64,000 nucleotides of DNA from Blastococcus sp. Marseille-P5729. GTDB taxonomy: Bacteria; Actinomycetota; Actinomycetes; Mycobacteriales; Antricoccaceae. This document shows positions 63,669 through 64,000 of the stretch, in pieces. Both the position numbers and the translations under genes were made by a program. The stretch is taken from NCBI RefSeq assembly GCF_900292035.1, contig NZ_OMPO01000003.1:1-64000 (forward strand), in the 5' to 3' direction. Below the pieces are notes generated by a model that saw nothing but the letters and a program-made list of their open reading frames with translations, was not told where the DNA came from and searched no databases. Within the stretch, counting starts at the first letter, position 1. Each line of letters begins with the position of its first letter.

Positions 63669-64000
63669 CTACGCCTTGCGGCGGCGTCCAGCCAGGGTGA
63701 GTGCAGCGCCGGTGATCAGCAGTGCGCCGCCGACGATCGCGAGAGCCTCCGCCGCGGTGCCGGTGTCGGCGAGCTCGGGAGAGCTGGAGCCGGTGCCGGA
63801 GGTCGGCGGGACATAGGTCGGATCGCTCTGGCTGCCGCCGTTCTGTGAACCGCCGCCGGTCTGGCCGCCACCTTGGCTTCCACCACCAGCGCCGCCGCCA
63901 TTGCCACCACCGGTGCCGCCGCCTTGATTCGCACCACCGGTGCCACCGCCCTGGTTTCCACCACCAGTGCCGGGGCTGCTCGGCGCGGGAGTGGGCTCCG
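63669..64000 (-). CDS. LAxTG-anchored surface protein, C-terminal part (runs off window)
   Basis: About 110 C-terminal residues are visible. A Gly-rich region of GGGTGG/NQGGG-type repeats is followed by SDPTYVPPTSGTGSSSPE, the sorting signal LADTG, a hydrophobic helix (EALAIVGGALLITGAALTLA) and the basic tail GRRRKA. LAxTG is the class E sortase signal, matching the sortase gene 1 kb away. The 5' part lies beyond the window edge. The Gly-rich repeats suggest a wall-spanning stalk. Confidence 0.85.
   Translation of the reverse strand, partial: EPTPAPSSPGTGGGNQGGGTGGANQGGGTGGGNGGGAGGGSQGGGQTGGGSQNGGSQSDPTYVPPTSGTGSSSPELADTGTAAEALAIVGGALLITGAALTLAGRRRKA

Overview
The window is a high-GC actinobacterial chromosome segment around the replication origin. 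The evidence is the conserved order murJ / sigM / trxB / trxA / cwlM / parB / parA / rsmG / jag / yidC / yidD / rnpA / rpmH / dnaA / dnaN / gnd / recF / DUF721 / gyrB / gyrA / DUF3566 / tRNA-Ile / tRNA-Ala / ppiA / rhomboid / crgA / DUF881 / sortase E / pabA, together with frequent GTG and TTG starts. I cannot place it below the phylum/class level from sequence reading alone. No rRNA, CRISPR array, prophage or insertion sequence was seen.

Layout. 1-150: a transporter C-terminal fragment abuts two long G runs and looks like a contig-end or assembly junction. 150-12,700: envelope and redox block, with the parts of a mycobacterial-type MviN (flippase, pseudokinase, membrane-anchored discoidin-like domain) on three separate genes. 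A TRAP-TAXI uptake operon sits among them, followed by sigM/anti-sigma and trxBA. 12,780-20,150: cwlM-like degenerate amidase, then the leftward chromosome-segregation and ribosome/membrane-biogenesis operon (parB, parA, rsmG, jag, yidC, yidD, rnpA, rpmH), which carries several parS sites. 20,150-24,800: DnaA boxes, dnaA, oriC, dnaN, gnd. 24,827-30,752: an accessory island separating gnd from recF, with VapBC, a Phd/RelE pair whose toxin lacks a start codon, two VOC genes with divergent regulators (WYL, MarR), an alpha/beta hydrolase and an AAA ATPase. 31,010-42,874: recF, DUF721, two related unknown genes, a GT87 glycosyltransferase, gyrB, gyrA, DUF3566, ppk2, tRNA-Ile, a DLW-39-type micropeptide and tRNA-Ala. 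43,000-54,700: surface and envelope genes (LamG protein, LprG-like lipoprotein plus MFS partner, L,D-transpeptidase, DUF2020 lipoprotein, two rhomboids of which one has lost its catalytic residues), ribokinase, ppiA, an aminotransferase and a lipase-like gene. 54,860-59,967: a five-gene beta-oxidation operon (thiolase, SDR, enoyl-CoA hydratase, two acyl-CoA dehydrogenases). 60,300-64,000: crgA, DUF881, class E sortase, a micropeptide, pabA, and the C-terminus of an LAxTG-anchored protein that is a plausible substrate of the sortase.

The most unusual signals are these. (1) A family of about 55-nt two-tier hairpins (30895, 56032, 56888, 62795, possibly 32146) whose arms differ in sequence but keep pairing; each lies 24-58 nt before a start codon. 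(2) parS sites inside parA and parB that are translated as a recurring VSRET peptide. (3) A duplicated ppiA start that creates a 23-codon upstream ORF overlapping the real start as ATGA. (4) A pseudo-rhomboid and a pseudo-amidase. (5) A micropeptide gene whose end overlaps the tRNA-Ala gene. (6) Twin AACTACA-N4-TGTAGTT operators flanking a perfect DnaA box next to a gene relic.
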